From an uncultured Carboxylicivirga sp. (GTDB lineage: Bacteria > Bacteroidota > Bacteroidia > Bacteroidales > Marinilabiliaceae): 64,000 nucleotides of DNA. The position numbers and the translations under genes are program-made. A model generated the notes under the pieces. That model did no database searches, was not told the DNA's origin, and worked only from the letters and a program-made list of their open reading frames with translations. This document shows, one piece after another, positions 26,924 through 36,125 of this stretch. Each line of letters begins with the position of its first letter. Within the stretch, counting starts at the first letter, position 1. Where the stretch lies: contig NZ_OY764327.1 in assembly GCF_963668385.1 (NCBI RefSeq), positions 4,002,501 to 4,066,500 of the forward strand, given 5' to 3'.

Positions 26924-26931
26924 TAGTTTTG
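26924..26931 (+). promoter_or_regulatory. Candidate fumarase promoter (-7 element)
   Basis: TAGTTTTG matches TAnnTTTG and lies about 50 bp before the fumarase ATG. The -33 region (TTCA near 26901) is weak. Confidence 0.5.
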
Positions 26932-26982
26932 CATGTACATAAATGAACAAACAACATTTAGCTTTAAAAATACTATTTAATT

Positions 26983-28587
26983 ATGGGTGATTTTAAATAC
27001 CAAAAACCATTTCCTATTCAAAAGGATACTACGCCCTATCGATTGTTGACAAAAGACTATGTATCAACAGTTGAAGTTGACGGACGTAAAATATTGAAAG
27101 TTGATCCAAAAGGTTTGGAACTACTTTCGAAAGAAGCATTTTCTGATGTTTCATTCTATCTTCGTCCTACTCACCTACAAAAATTAGCTGATATATTGCA
27201 GGACGAAGAAGCGTCGGATAACGATCGTTTCGTTGCTCACACTATGTTGATGAACCAAGTGGTAACATCTGAAGGTGAACTTCCAACATGCCAAGATACA
27301 GGTACTGCCATTGTTGTTGCCAAAAAAGGTGAAGACGTATATACTGGATCTAACGATGCAGAGCATTTGTCAAGAGGTGTATATGAAACGTATCGCGATC
27401 GCAATTTGAGATTTTCGCAAGTAGTGCCTTACACAATGTTTGAAGAAAAAAACACAGGTACTAACTTACCAGCTCAAATTGATATTTATGCTGAGCAAGG
27501 AAATAAGTATGAGTTTTTATTCCTGACAAAAGGTGGTGGTTCTGGTAATAAAACTTTCTTATATCAAGAGACAAAAGCTTTACTAACTGAAGAAAGTCTT
27601 ACTAAATTTATTAAGAATAAAATTAAGGATTTAGGAACTTCAGCATGTCCTCCATACCACTTGGCAATTGTAATTGGTGGTACATCTGCTGAAGCGACAT
27701 TAGCTGCAGTTAAAAAAGCTTCAACCGGATATTTCGATCATCTTCCAACAGAAGGGAATGACGGAGGTCAGGCTTTCCGCGATTTAGAATGGGAAGCTAA
27801 AGTGCAAAAGATTTGTCAGGAGAGTACAATTGGTGCTCAGTTTGGTGGTAAATATTTTGTGCACGATGTGAAGGTTATTCGTATGCCACGTCACGCAGCA
27901 TCTTGTCCGGTAGGTATGGGGGTAAGCTGTAGTGCAGACCGTAACATTAAAGCAAAGATTATAGAAGATGGTATCTTTTTAGAAGAATTAGAGAAAAACC
28001 CTTCTCGCTTTGTTCCTAAAGAAGCTCCACATATGGCTCCTGCGGTTGATATCGATTTGGATCAGCCAATGGAAGATGTATTGAAGGAGTTAACTAAATA
28101 TCCTATCAAAACTCGTTTGAACTTATCAGGAACTTTAATTGTGGCTCGCGATATTGCACATGCCCGCATTAAGCAAATGTTGGATGAAGGTAAACCTATG
28201 CCTGAGTACATGAAAAAGCATCCTGTGTATTATGCCGGTCCTGCAAAAACTCCTAAGGGAATGGCATCGGGTAGTTTTGGTCCGACAACTGCCGGTCGTA
28301 TGGATCCATATGTTGATTTGTTCCAAAAGAATGGAGGTTCAATGATTATGGTTGCTAAAGGAAACCGTTACAAGTCGGTTACTGATGCTTGTAAAGAAAA
28401 TGGTGGGTTTTATTTAGGCTCAATTGGAGGACCTGCAGCTATTTTAGCTAAGAATTCAATTAAATCCGTTGAGGTCGTTGATTTTGAGGAGCTAGGAATG
28501 GAAGCGGTTCGTAAAATTCGTGTTGAAAATTTCCCTGCCTTTATCATTGTTGATGATAAAGGGAATGATTTTTTTGCCGCTTTATAA
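26983..28587 (+). CDS. fumA: Fumarate hydratase, class I (iron-sulfur)
   Basis: This 534-aa enzyme interconverts fumarate and malate in the cytoplasm using a labile 4Fe-4S cluster. The N-terminal alpha-domain contains [19 protein letters not shown], with the first cluster Cys. Later [16 protein letters not shown] and [12 protein letters not shown] carry the other conserved Cys residues. The C-terminal beta-domain has [19 protein letters not shown]. The length matches single-chain class I enzymes. The oxygen-sensitive class I form fits an anaerobic or facultative lifestyle with reductive C4 metabolism. It is a single-gene unit ending at a terminator. Confidence 0.96.
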   Translation: MGDFKYQKPFPIQKDTTPYRLLTKDYVSTVEVDGRKILKVDPKGLELLSKEAFSDVSFYLRPTHLQKLADILQDEEASDNDRFVAHTMLMNQVVTSEGELPTCQDTGTAIVVAKKGEDVYTGSNDAEHLSRGVYETYRDRNLRFSQVVPYTMFEEKNTGTNLPAQIDIYAEQGNKYEFLFLTKGGGSGNKTFLYQETKALLTEESLTKFIKNKIKDLGTSACPPYHLAIVIGGTSAEATLAAVKKASTGYFDHLPTEGNDGGQAFRDLEWEAKVQKICQESTIGAQFGGKYFVHDVKVIRMPRHAASCPVGMGVSCSADRNIKAKIIEDGIFLEELEKNPSRFVPKEAPHMAPAVDIDLDQPMEDVLKELTKYPIKTRLNLSGTLIVARDIAHARIKQMLDEGKPMPEYMKKHPVYYAGPAKTPKGMASGSFGPTTAGRMDPYVDLFQKNGGSMIMVAKGNRYKSVTDACKENGGFYLGSIGGPAAILAKNSIKSVEVVDFEELGMEAVRKIRVENFPAFIIVDDKGNDFFAAL

Positions 28588-28651
28588 CAACTTAATTAAG
28601 ATTTAGACAGAAGCTAAGTGTTTTAGCTATTAAGATAAATCTGTAAAATAC

Positions 28652-28687
28652 AAAAAAACCTGTTTGCTTCGCAAGCAGGTTTTTTTA
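28652..28687 (+). terminator. Rho-independent terminator after fumarase
   Basis: A stem AACCTGTTTGC / GCAAGCAGGTT closes a TTC-type loop and is followed by a run of T. It lies 65 bp after the fumarase stop. Confidence 0.85.
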
Positions 28688-28695
28688 TTTGCAAC

Positions 28696-28727
28696 GAAAA
28701 AGGGCTGACCCGAAAGTCAACCCTTAA
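28696..28727 (-). terminator. Rho-independent terminator for the outer-membrane protein gene
   Basis: On the minus strand AAGGGTTGAC pairs with GTCAGCCCTT (one G-T wobble) and is followed by T residues. It lies about 20 bp beyond the stop at 28748. Confidence 0.75.
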
Positions 28728-28747
28728 GACATAATAGATGTATTGTT

Positions 28748-29269
28748 TTAGAAACGTAGTCCTAAACCAACTTGAAAGCTATTATTATGAATTCCGTTGT
28801 TCACATTCTTCAAACCCCACATGTATCTTCCATCAATAGTCATGAATAGGATTTTAACACCCGCTCCAACAAATGCATTGGCATCGTACCACGATGAAGA
28901 ATTGTCGAAAGGATTATTCTTTTCATTTAGTTTAACGTTAAATGCAGCTCCTCCTAATCCATAAACAGGACCAACTTTAATTTTCATAGCAACAGGTACC
29001 CCCAAATAATTGATCTTGTAATCGTACGATTCTATTTCAGAAGTTGCTTGGGTATATTGTAAGCCCGATTGAAAATATAAGAAAGGCATAAGTTTGGTAT
29101 CCTTATATGCATTTACATAAAATGATTTTCCAGAACTTCCTATTTTATTGCCATCAACTTTCATTATTGAATTTTGATAACCAATTCGTACTCCCATACT
29201 TTCGTCTTGAGCTTTTATGGAAATAAACAATGTCAACGCTACGGTTAAGGCAAGAAATTTTTTAATCAT
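28748..29269 (-). CDS. Small outer-membrane beta-barrel protein
   Basis: This 173-aa protein has a signal peptide (IKKFLALTVALTLFISIKAQ). Alternating hydrophobic strands with aromatic girdles follow, such as MPFLYFQSGLQYTQATSEIE and INYLGVPVAMKIKVGPVYG. It ends in FQVGLGLRF, the terminal-Phe signal of outer-membrane barrels. The pattern fits the eight-strand OmpA/OmpX-like porin family of Bacteroidota. Function is unknown. The 293 bases upstream hold no gene, only AT-rich sequence and the divergent hexosaminidase promoter. Confidence 0.8.
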   Translation of the reverse strand: MIKKFLALTVALTLFISIKAQDESMGVRIGYQNSIMKVDGNKIGSSGKSFYVNAYKDTKLMPFLYFQSGLQYTQATSEIESYDYKINYLGVPVAMKIKVGPVYGLGGAAFNVKLNEKNNPFDNSSSWYDANAFVGAGVKILFMTIDGRYMWGLKNVNNGIHNNSFQVGLGLRF

Positions 29270-29493
29270 GTGTTATTTAGTTGTAATTTTTATTGGGTGT
29301 TGATTTACAACAAGCGTGCCATATACTAAATATAGTTTTATGGATAGATGGGGGGATGAATTTTGGTCTAAAAACGAGTTTGATTTTAAGAAGATTAAGA
29401 GATTCGTTAATTATACTCAAACAATGTTTTAGATTGTATAGGAGAGAAGGGGAATATATCGTAAATTAATAGACGTTAAAACTATTTTGATGA

Positions 29494-29524
29494 TTTCGTT
29501 ATGTTTCGGAAAAACGTATCTTTG
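29494..29524 (+). promoter_or_regulatory. Bacteroidota-type promoter of the GH20 gene
   Basis: TTTC at 29494-29497 and TATCTTTG at 29517-29524 are separated by 19 bases, close to the TTTG/TAnnTTTG consensus. Predicted start is near 29531, giving a leader of about 30 nt. Confidence 0.65.
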
Positions 29525-29562
29525 AAAGGTTATAAAAAGGTTTCTCAAGAAAAATATTTAAT

Positions 29563-31098
29563 ATGAAGAAATTGTCCTTTCTTATCGTTTTATGCGCGAT
29601 GGTCATTGTATCTTTTTCGTGTAAAAAGAATATAGAGGCTGATTTATCAGCAATTCCACTTATTCCTTATCCGTTTAAAGTAGAAGCAAATGGATATGCT
29701 TATCAATTAGACAAAGGTAATGTGATTGAATTTGATAATTCACAAAACCTTGAACCATTGGCAGAGTATCTTAAGAATCATTTACACCTTCTTACAGGAT
29801 TAAATTACGAAATAAAGAAGGTTGCAATGCCTAGTGGTAATAATATTTATCTTGGTGTTAATCAAATTAGTGAAGAGCCCGATGCTTATCAATTGTCAGT
29901 AAATAAAGCTGGTGTAACTTTGGTAGGTAATGATGAATCTGGTGTTTTTTACGGGATTCAAACTATAATACAGTCTATTGTATTTAACGATGAATATCTA
30001 GAGTGGATCATTCCGGGTGGAACTATTAATGACTATTCAAAATATGGATATCGTGGTGTAATGCTTGATGTTGCACGTCATTTCTTTAGTGTTGAAGATG
30101 TAAAAGAATTGATTGATTTGATGGCTCTTTATAAGTTGAATTATTTGCACTTACATTTAAGTGATGATCAAGGTTGGCGTATAGAAATTAAATCGTGGCC
30201 TAAATTAACTGAAATTGGAGGTAGTACTTCGGTTAACGGTGATGGAGGAGGTTATTATACTCAGGAAGATTATAAAGATTTGATTGAATATGCAGCTGAA
30301 CATTTCATAACTATTATTCCTGAGATTGATATGCCAGGTCATACTAATGCAGCTTTGGCCTCATATCCCGAACTTAATAGCGATGGCAAAGCAACAGAAT
30401 TATATACAGGTATTGAAGTTGGTTTTAGTACCTTATCTACCCGAAGCGAAATAACTTATCAATTTGTTGATGATGTGATTCGTGAATTATCTGCTCTTAC
30501 TCCTGGTAAATATTTTCATATTGGTGGTGATGAGTCACATGTTACCGAAAAAGATGATTACATCTATTTTATGAATCGTGTGAGAGAGATTACCAAGCAC
30601 TATGGCAAAATTATGATTGGTTGGGATGAGGTTGCTCATGCCGATGTTGATGGTAACGATATTGTACAGTATTGGCAAAAAGATGAAAATGCGAAACTTG
30701 GGGTGAGTAAAGGTGCAAAAGTATTGATGTCTCCTTCCAAGCGTGCGTATCTTGATATGCAATATGATTCTACTACATATATTGGCTTACATTGGGCTGG
30801 TTATATTGAATTAGATAGTGCATATATTTGGAAACCAGAAGATCTGGTTCCTGGTATAAATAAAGATCAGATTGTTGGAGTTGAGTCCCCACTTTGGACT
30901 GAGACTGTTACTAATTTAAAAGACATGGAATATATGGTTTTTCCTCGTTTGTTAGGTCATGCCGAAATAGGTTGGTCTCCAAATAAGGATATGAATTGGG
31001 AAGAGTACAAATTGCGTTTAGCAAGGCATTCTGAATTTTTGGATAAGTTAGGTGTAAATTATTATAAGTCACCAATAATTGACTGGCCTATTAAGTAA
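29563..31098 (+). CDS. Beta-N-acetylhexosaminidase lipoprotein (GH20)
   Basis: This 511-aa lipoprotein starts with KKLSFLIVLCAMVIVSFSC, a lipobox ending in Cys20. An N-terminal GH20b domain (residues about 30-160) precedes the GH20 barrel, marked by YGYRGVMLDVARHFFS, LHLHLSDDQGWRIEIKSWP and the catalytic Asp-Glu in HIGGDESH at about 322-323. It removes terminal GlcNAc or GalNAc from glycans with substrate assistance, probably in the periplasm or at the cell surface. There are no SusC/SusD genes nearby, so it is not part of an obvious utilization locus here. Confidence 0.93.
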   Translation: MKKLSFLIVLCAMVIVSFSCKKNIEADLSAIPLIPYPFKVEANGYAYQLDKGNVIEFDNSQNLEPLAEYLKNHLHLLTGLNYEIKKVAMPSGNNIYLGVNQISEEPDAYQLSVNKAGVTLVGNDESGVFYGIQTIIQSIVFNDEYLEWIIPGGTINDYSKYGYRGVMLDVARHFFSVEDVKELIDLMALYKLNYLHLHLSDDQGWRIEIKSWPKLTEIGGSTSVNGDGGGYYTQEDYKDLIEYAAEHFITIIPEIDMPGHTNAALASYPELNSDGKATELYTGIEVGFSTLSTRSEITYQFVDDVIRELSALTPGKYFHIGGDESHVTEKDDYIYFMNRVREITKHYGKIMIGWDEVAHADVDGNDIVQYWQKDENAKLGVSKGAKVLMSPSKRAYLDMQYDSTTYIGLHWAGYIELDSAYIWKPEDLVPGINKDQIVGVESPLWTETVTNLKDMEYMVFPRLLGHAEIGWSPNKDMNWEEYKLRLARHSEFLDKLGVNYYKSPIIDWPIK

Positions 31099-31103
31099 AA
31101 TAA

Positions 31104-31140
31104 AAAAATAAAAGCAGCTGGTAAAGCTGCTTTTATTTTT
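31104..31140. terminator. Bidirectional rho-independent terminator
   Basis: AAAATAAAAGCAGCT pairs with AGCTGCTTTTATTTT around a GGTAA loop. The long A/T ends serve both the GH20 gene and the converging YhcH gene. Confidence 0.85.
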
Positions 31141-31141
31141 T

Positions 31142-31618
31142 TTATTGAATTGCTACTTTAACAACAATTTTTTGAACCTGAGTGGGAGTTTCAATACGTA
31201 CACCGGGAGCATGGATATCATCCGGATATAATATACACCCTTGTCCTTCGCTAAGCCTTATGCACGAGTATCCTTCAACTTCAGGGAAATAGACATCTTT
31301 AGTGTCGTTGTACTCATTAGGCTTTGTAATTTTTTCCTTCGGAGTAACTAATATTTGCTCATTCCCTTTGTGAATATATTGTATGTCAATATATTGTTTG
31401 TGACCTTCCATTAAAGCTTCCTCAATGGGTTTTGTTTCGTATGTTTGGAAGACGGCAAATACGGCACGTCCTTCAATCTGAATTTCAACAGGGGAACCAA
31501 TTTTTACGTTTTTGAAAATTTCATCTAAATCTGTCGATTCAAGGTAGCTTAAAGCCGATTCAAATAATTCGGGATCAGCTTCTTTAAATAATGTGGGTAA
31601 TGTTCCTGTAATAGCCAT
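31142..31618 (-). CDS. YhcH/YjgK/YiaL family protein
   Basis: This 158-aa protein matches the YhcH/YjgK/YiaL (DUF386) cupin-like family along its length. It has EIQIEGRAVFAVFQTYETK, then EGHKQYIDIQYIHKGNEQI and CILYPDDIHAPGVRI, where the His and Asp residues line the usual metal-binding beta barrel. Family members are linked to sialic acid or other sugar catabolism (for example an anomerase-like role of YhcH). No sugar catabolic operon is visible around it, so the substrate is unknown. Confidence 0.88.
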   Translation of the reverse strand: MAITGTLPTLFKEADPELFESALSYLESTDLDEIFKNVKIGSPVEIQIEGRAVFAVFQTYETKPIEEALMEGHKQYIDIQYIHKGNEQILVTPKEKITKPNEYNDTKDVYFPEVEGYSCIRLSEGQGCILYPDDIHAPGVRIETPTQVQKIVVKVAIQ

Positions 31619-32066
31619 GATAATTCTTGATTTGATAACTAAATATAACGAAAATTCATTAATTTATCAGTTATGTAGAAGGAAAAAGAGCCACCAGATA
31701 AAAAAATAATTTGTGTTGCTTTATGTGAAGTTATTACATGTGTATTGTTACTTATTGATCAGTTTTGGTGAGCTAATTATATTTGGTATTGATTTTTCGT
31801 TTTTATTGTACGATATTGAATAAATACTTGAAATTGATGTTGTGTAGCTTTTGCTGGTTTTGGGAATAGGAAATTCAATTTATTGGGGCCGGAAACTAGC
31901 CTGGCGACTAAAATAATTGCTGATAAGGGGTTGTCTTATTATAGGCGACATTGTCTAGAAGTTTATTATTTAGCAATGATATATTAATAAACTCCGAAAT
32001 GGATATTCAAATGCAATTTTTGGTTGCTTCTGGTAAGACCGTTTCGGTACCTAATCTTAAAATATT
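31619..32066. other. Long leader region before the methyl-accepting protein gene
   Basis: These 448 bases contain a candidate promoter (31755-31785) and a predicted 5' leader of about 275 nt. The leader has several inverted repeats, including a 9-bp stem around the start of a 23-codon open frame. No known riboswitch class was recognised. Confidence 0.6.
31755..31785 (+). promoter_or_regulatory. Bacteroidota-type promoter
   Basis: TTG at 31755-31757 and TATATTTG at 31778-31785 are separated by 20 bases, close to consensus. Predicted start is near 31792. Confidence 0.6.
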
Positions 32067-32070
32067 ATGA
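31999..32070 (+). CDS. Possible 23-codon leader peptide
   Basis: An ATG at 31999 opens a 23-codon frame ([20 protein letters not shown], then three residues). Its TGA overlaps the ATG of the methyl-accepting protein in the ATGA manner of coupled genes. The start codon lies inside a 9-bp inverted repeat (CCGAAATGG 31994-32002 with CCGTTTCGG 32039-32047). No ribosome-binding sequence or conservation can be shown, so this may be chance. Confidence 0.3.
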   Translation: MDIQMQFLVASGKTVSVPNLKIL

Positions 32071-33194
32071 GCATTTTCACTCTTGGAGTTTTATTAATAG
32101 TGTTGGCAGGGGGACTTTGTTGGCTTATTGTCTATTGGGCATTCCGAAAATCATTTGTTCTTCTTATTGGTTCAATATTTTTAGCTGTTATTGATGCGAT
32201 TGCATGCTTTGCCTTTGTAGTAGGAAGTCAGGGATTAGTACATTTGGTTTGGGCAGTTCCAATTTCAATTGTCTTGATAGTTTCGTCATACTTTGTATTA
32301 TCAAAAAAGGTAAAGGATCCTATCCAGCATTTGACTACTATTCTGCAAAATATGAGTCAAAAAAATCTTAAAGATGATGTGAATCAGAAATATGTAAAAG
32401 AAGGGTATGAAATAGGAGATATAGCTGTTGCTGTTATCAAACTGTTGGAGTCGAATCGTATGATGGTTAAGTTAATGGATGATAGTTCTTCATTGTTAGT
32501 TGGTTCCAGTTCGAATATCACTTCTAGTTCATCTAGTATAAGTTCAGGGGCATCAGAACAGGCAAGTGGTATCGAAGAAATTTCAACCGCTATTGAAGAG
32601 ATGACTGCCAATATTGCAACTAATGCGGATAATGCAAAAAAGTCTCAGAAAATATCAGATGAAGCTCAGAAGCGGTTGGAGGAGTCTTTTCAAAAAGTAA
32701 AGGTGAATGTTGAATTGATGAAAAGGATTGATGAGCAAACAGCTTTTGTGCGACAGATTGCAGAGCAGACCAATATTTTGGCTTTAAATGCTTCGATTGA
32801 GGCTGTAAAAGCTGGCGAAGCCGGTAAGGGATTTTCTGTAGTAGCCAAAGAGGTACGTACGTTAGCGGAGCAAGCTAATGTGGCATCAAATCGAATTGTA
32901 GCGATGGCGAAAGAAGGTGTAGCAAGAGTGAATGAAATAATGGAAGAAATTACTTTTTTGGTTAACAAGACAAATCAGTCTGCACATTTGGTTCAGGAGG
33001 TAGCAGCTGCAAGTGAGGAAATGAATATTGGAGCAAATCAGATTAATTCAGCAATACAAGAATTAAATGGCGTAGTTCAGGAAAATGCTGCATCGGCAGA
33101 AGAATTGAGCGCTTCTTCCAATCAATTACTAGATGAAGCCAAGGGCTTAAAAGGTATTGTTAGTACCTATCAATATAAGGCAATGGCTAACTAA
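32067..33194 (+). CDS. Methyl-accepting chemotaxis protein without a periplasmic sensor domain
   Basis: This 375-aa protein has three closely spaced hydrophobic segments in the first 75 residues ([58 protein letters not shown]) with no room for a ligand-binding domain. A HAMP-like linker and a coiled-coil signalling domain follow. The hairpin tip contains [17 protein letters not shown] and [20 protein letters not shown]. It would signal to CheA/CheW, but no chemotaxis genes are in the window. The input may be a membrane-embedded or intracellular cue. It ends at a terminator. Confidence 0.9.
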   Translation: MSIFTLGVLLIVLAGGLCWLIVYWAFRKSFVLLIGSIFLAVIDAIACFAFVVGSQGLVHLVWAVPISIVLIVSSYFVLSKKVKDPIQHLTTILQNMSQKNLKDDVNQKYVKEGYEIGDIAVAVIKLLESNRMMVKLMDDSSSLLVGSSSNITSSSSSISSGASEQASGIEEISTAIEEMTANIATNADNAKKSQKISDEAQKRLEESFQKVKVNVELMKRIDEQTAFVRQIAEQTNILALNASIEAVKAGEAGKGFSVVAKEVRTLAEQANVASNRIVAMAKEGVARVNEIMEEITFLVNKTNQSAHLVQEVAAASEEMNIGANQINSAIQELNGVVQENAASAEELSASSNQLLDEAKGLKGIVSTYQYKAMAN

Positions 33195-33235
33195 ATAAAT
33201 CAATTTCATCAAATATCATTATTATTCAAATAAAT

Positions 33236-33264
33236 AAGGGGATGCATTTTGCATCCCTTTTTTA
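33236..33264 (+). terminator. Rho-independent terminator
   Basis: AAGGGGATGCA pairs with TGCATCCCTTT around a TTT loop, followed by T residues, 40 bp after the methyl-accepting protein gene. Confidence 0.85.
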
Positions 33265-33337
33265 ATATTAAGTGTAAACTTCCTTTTCTTTAAAACATTT
33301 TCAGCCTTATTTGTTACTATTGAAGTAAATATTAGAA

Positions 33338-35113
33338 ATGACAGAAATTAAAAAGAAAAAAATTACGAAAAATGGTTTGAAAGAGGCATTTCGCCTATAT
33401 AAGTTTATCAAGCCTTACCGATTTGAATATTTTATAGGATTTATATTTTTATTAGGTTCCAGCTTGGCATCGTTGGCTTTTCCTAAACTTTTGGGAGATT
33501 TGGTAAGTGCTGGTAGTGAGGGTGTTTTGTCTGATAAAATTAATCAATTGGCATTGTTAATTGGTGGGGTGTTGTTTTTGCAAACCGTCTTTTCATATTT
33601 TAGAACGTATCTTTTTGTTAGAGTAACAGAAAAAACTCTAGCAGATTTACGCCAATATACATATAACCATTTAATTAAACTTCCATTATCTTTTTTCGAA
33701 AAGAGAAGAGTTGGGGAATTAAATAGTAGGTTATCATCAGATATTTCGTTGTTGCAAGAATCGTTAACCACTACTTTGGCCGAATTTATAAGGCAACTAA
33801 TTACCATAATTGGAGGCATTTCTGTTATGGTTTATATTTTACCAAAACTAACTGTTTTTATGTTGGCTGTTATACCCGGTGTTGTATTACTGGCAGTCGT
33901 TTTTGGGAGATTTATTCGTAGATATTCTAAGAAATCACAAGCTGAAGTGGCTGATTCAAATACAATAGTTGAAGAAACTTTACAGGGTATTCAAAGTGTA
34001 AAGACTTATACCAATGAGTTTTTGGAAATGGCTCGCTATAAAGATAAAACTATCGAAGTTGCCAAAATTGGTATTAAAGGTGGTGTTTATCGTGGAGCAT
34101 TTGGAGCTTTTATGGTATTTGGTTTGTTTGGTGCATTAGTGGCTATTATTTGGAGAGGAGCTTCATTAATTACAACCGGAGAGATGGATGCAGGGGAGTT
34201 ATTCTCATTTGTTTTGTATTCTGGTTTTATAGCTGGTTCAATTGGAGGATTAGCTAGTTTGTTTGCCCGAATACAACGTTTTTTAGGTGCAACAGAAGAT
34301 TTATTTGAGATGTTGCAAGAACAGGAAGAGGAGTTGAAGGAAGTAAAACAGTTATCTGATAAAGATAGATTAAAAGGGGCGATTCAATTTAAAAATCTTT
34401 CGTTTGCATATCCATCCAGGCCAGAAGTTGATGTATTGAAAAATATCAGTCTGAAAATTGAACCTGATCAAATGGTTGCATTAGTAGGTGCAAGTGGGGC
34501 AGGGAAGTCAACGATTACATCATTACTATTTAGATTACATAGTGTTGAAACTGATATGATCTTATTCGACCACAAAGATGCAGCTGATATTCCACTTTCT
34601 GTTTTACGATCACAAATGGCCCTCGTTCCGCAGGATATATTCTTGTTTGGAGGAACAATACGTGAAAATATTGCTTACGGTAAACCAAAGGCCTCGGAAG
34701 ATGAAATTATTAATGCTGCTAAAAATGCAAATGCATGGGAGTTTATCAATGAGTTTGATAATGGTTTGGATACTATTGTTGGAGAGAGAGGGACGCAACT
34801 TTCAGGGGGGCAACGACAAAGAGTGGCTATTGCAAGAGCATTATTACGTAATCCGCGAATTTTGATTTTAGATGAAGCTACTTCCGCTTTGGATTCACAG
34901 TCAGAGAAACTCGTGCAAGATGCTTTGAAAAAGTTGATGCAAGGGAGAACAACCATTGTGATTGCACATCGTCTATCGACCATAAAAAATGCAAAACAGA
35001 TATTTGTGTTAGATAAAGGTGAGTTGGTAGAGCGGGGTACACACGATCAGCTGTTGGAACGTGAGAATGGAGTTTATAAAAAATTATCTAATCTTCAAGG
35101 AATCGAAGTTTAA
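33338..35113 (+). CDS. ABC exporter, fused membrane and ATPase domains (MsbA-like)
   Basis: This 591-aa half-transporter has a six-span exporter domain in residues 1-330 and an ATPase domain after it. Walker A is VGASGAGKST near residue 385, the signature LSGGQRQRVAIARALL is near 487 and Walker B ILILDEATSALD is near 508. The layout is that of MsbA and related lipid or drug exporters acting as homodimers. The substrate cannot be read from sequence. Lipid A core transport is possible but unproven. It stands alone between two terminated units. Confidence 0.9.
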   Translation: MTEIKKKKITKNGLKEAFRLYKFIKPYRFEYFIGFIFLLGSSLASLAFPKLLGDLVSAGSEGVLSDKINQLALLIGGVLFLQTVFSYFRTYLFVRVTEKTLADLRQYTYNHLIKLPLSFFEKRRVGELNSRLSSDISLLQESLTTTLAEFIRQLITIIGGISVMVYILPKLTVFMLAVIPGVVLLAVVFGRFIRRYSKKSQAEVADSNTIVEETLQGIQSVKTYTNEFLEMARYKDKTIEVAKIGIKGGVYRGAFGAFMVFGLFGALVAIIWRGASLITTGEMDAGELFSFVLYSGFIAGSIGGLASLFARIQRFLGATEDLFEMLQEQEEELKEVKQLSDKDRLKGAIQFKNLSFAYPSRPEVDVLKNISLKIEPDQMVALVGASGAGKSTITSLLFRLHSVETDMILFDHKDAADIPLSVLRSQMALVPQDIFLFGGTIRENIAYGKPKASEDEIINAAKNANAWEFINEFDNGLDTIVGERGTQLSGGQRQRVAIARALLRNPRILILDEATSALDSQSEKLVQDALKKLMQGRTTIVIAHRLSTIKNAKQIFVLDKGELVERGTHDQLLERENGVYKKLSNLQGIEV

Positions 35114-35270
35114 TTAATTGTACTATATAATTTTAAGTCATCATCTTTACCCATTTTTATTAATCTCTTATTTAAACATGAAGAATTAATGTCTAATGTC
35201 TTGAAGAGTTTGGTGTAAAATAGTTTATTTTGTATTTATTATAAAATAGAGTGTAGATCGAACTATTGAA

Positions 35271-36119
35271 ATGAATTTTCTCTCAGGAAAAACGATAAAT
35301 TTAAAAGGTCAATTATATAATTGGGAAAACCCCATGGTGATGGGAATTCTAAATATTACGCCGGATTCATTTTATGATGGAGGTAAATATCAGCTTCAGA
35401 CAAATATTTTAGAACGATGTAATAGTATTATAGAACAAGGAGCTCAAATAATTGATATAGGAGCCTATTCATCGAGGCCTGGAGCCAACGATGTTTCTGA
35501 ACAAGAAGAGTTAAAGCGTTTAGCTGATGCTTTAGGTTGGATCAGAAAGGTATATCCAGATGTTATAATTTCGGTTGATACCTTTAGAGCTTCTGTGGCC
35601 GAAAATGTAGTGAAGGATTATGAAGTAGATATCATTAACGATATAGCAGCTGGTGAATTGGATGAAAAAATGTTTGAGACAGTTGCTAGGCTTAATGTTC
35701 CTTATATAATGATGCATATGCAAGGTACTCCGCAAAATATGCAGCAAAATCCGCAGTATAAAAATTTAATTCAGGAAGTAAGTTTATATTTTGCTAGAAA
35801 GGTTCAGCAATTAACCTGGTTGGGTGTAAATGATATTATTATTGATCCAGGATTTGGATTTGCTAAAACATTAAGTCATAATTATCAGCTTTTACGAGAA
35901 CTAAAACAGCTTCAGCTTTTTAAGCTTCCTATGCTTATAGGAGTTTCGCGTAAATCAATGATATATAAGTTGCTCGATATTCAACCATCCGATGCATTGA
36001 ATGGAACAACTGCCATAAATACCATTGCATTATTAAATGGAGCAAATATTTTAAGGGTACATGATGTGAAAGAAGCCGTGGAATGTGTTAAATTAGTACA
36101 GCAACTTCAAAATGCATAG
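35271..36119 (+). CDS. folP: Dihydropteroate synthase
   Basis: This 282-aa TIM-barrel enzyme joins p-aminobenzoate to the pterin pyrophosphate in folate synthesis. The pterin site motifs are MGILNITPDSFYDGG and GAQIIDIGAYSSRPGA. VDIINDIAAG, MHMQGTPQNMQ and IIDPGFGFAKT follow, then GVSRKSMIYKLL. Length is normal for the family. The start at 35271 gives an N-terminus that leads directly into the first strand. cdaA follows after six bases, a pairing seen widely in Bacteroidota. Confidence 0.95.
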   Translation: MNFLSGKTINLKGQLYNWENPMVMGILNITPDSFYDGGKYQLQTNILERCNSIIEQGAQIIDIGAYSSRPGANDVSEQEELKRLADALGWIRKVYPDVIISVDTFRASVAENVVKDYEVDIINDIAAGELDEKMFETVARLNVPYIMMHMQGTPQNMQQNPQYKNLIQEVSLYFARKVQQLTWLGVNDIIIDPGFGFAKTLSHNYQLLRELKQLQLFKLPMLIGVSRKSMIYKLLDIQPSDALNGTTAINTIALLNGANILRVHDVKEAVECVKLVQQLQNA

Positions 36120-36125
36120 TAGTCA

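Noticed and set aside
31885-31965. Possible c-di-GMP or other known riboswitch before the methyl-accepting protein gene.
   Set aside because: The conserved core bases of the GEMM and other classes I know are not present. It is kept only as an unclassified structured leader.
34578-34865. A 95-codon open frame inside the ABC exporter gene.
   Set aside because: It is a shadow of the ATPase domain in another frame.
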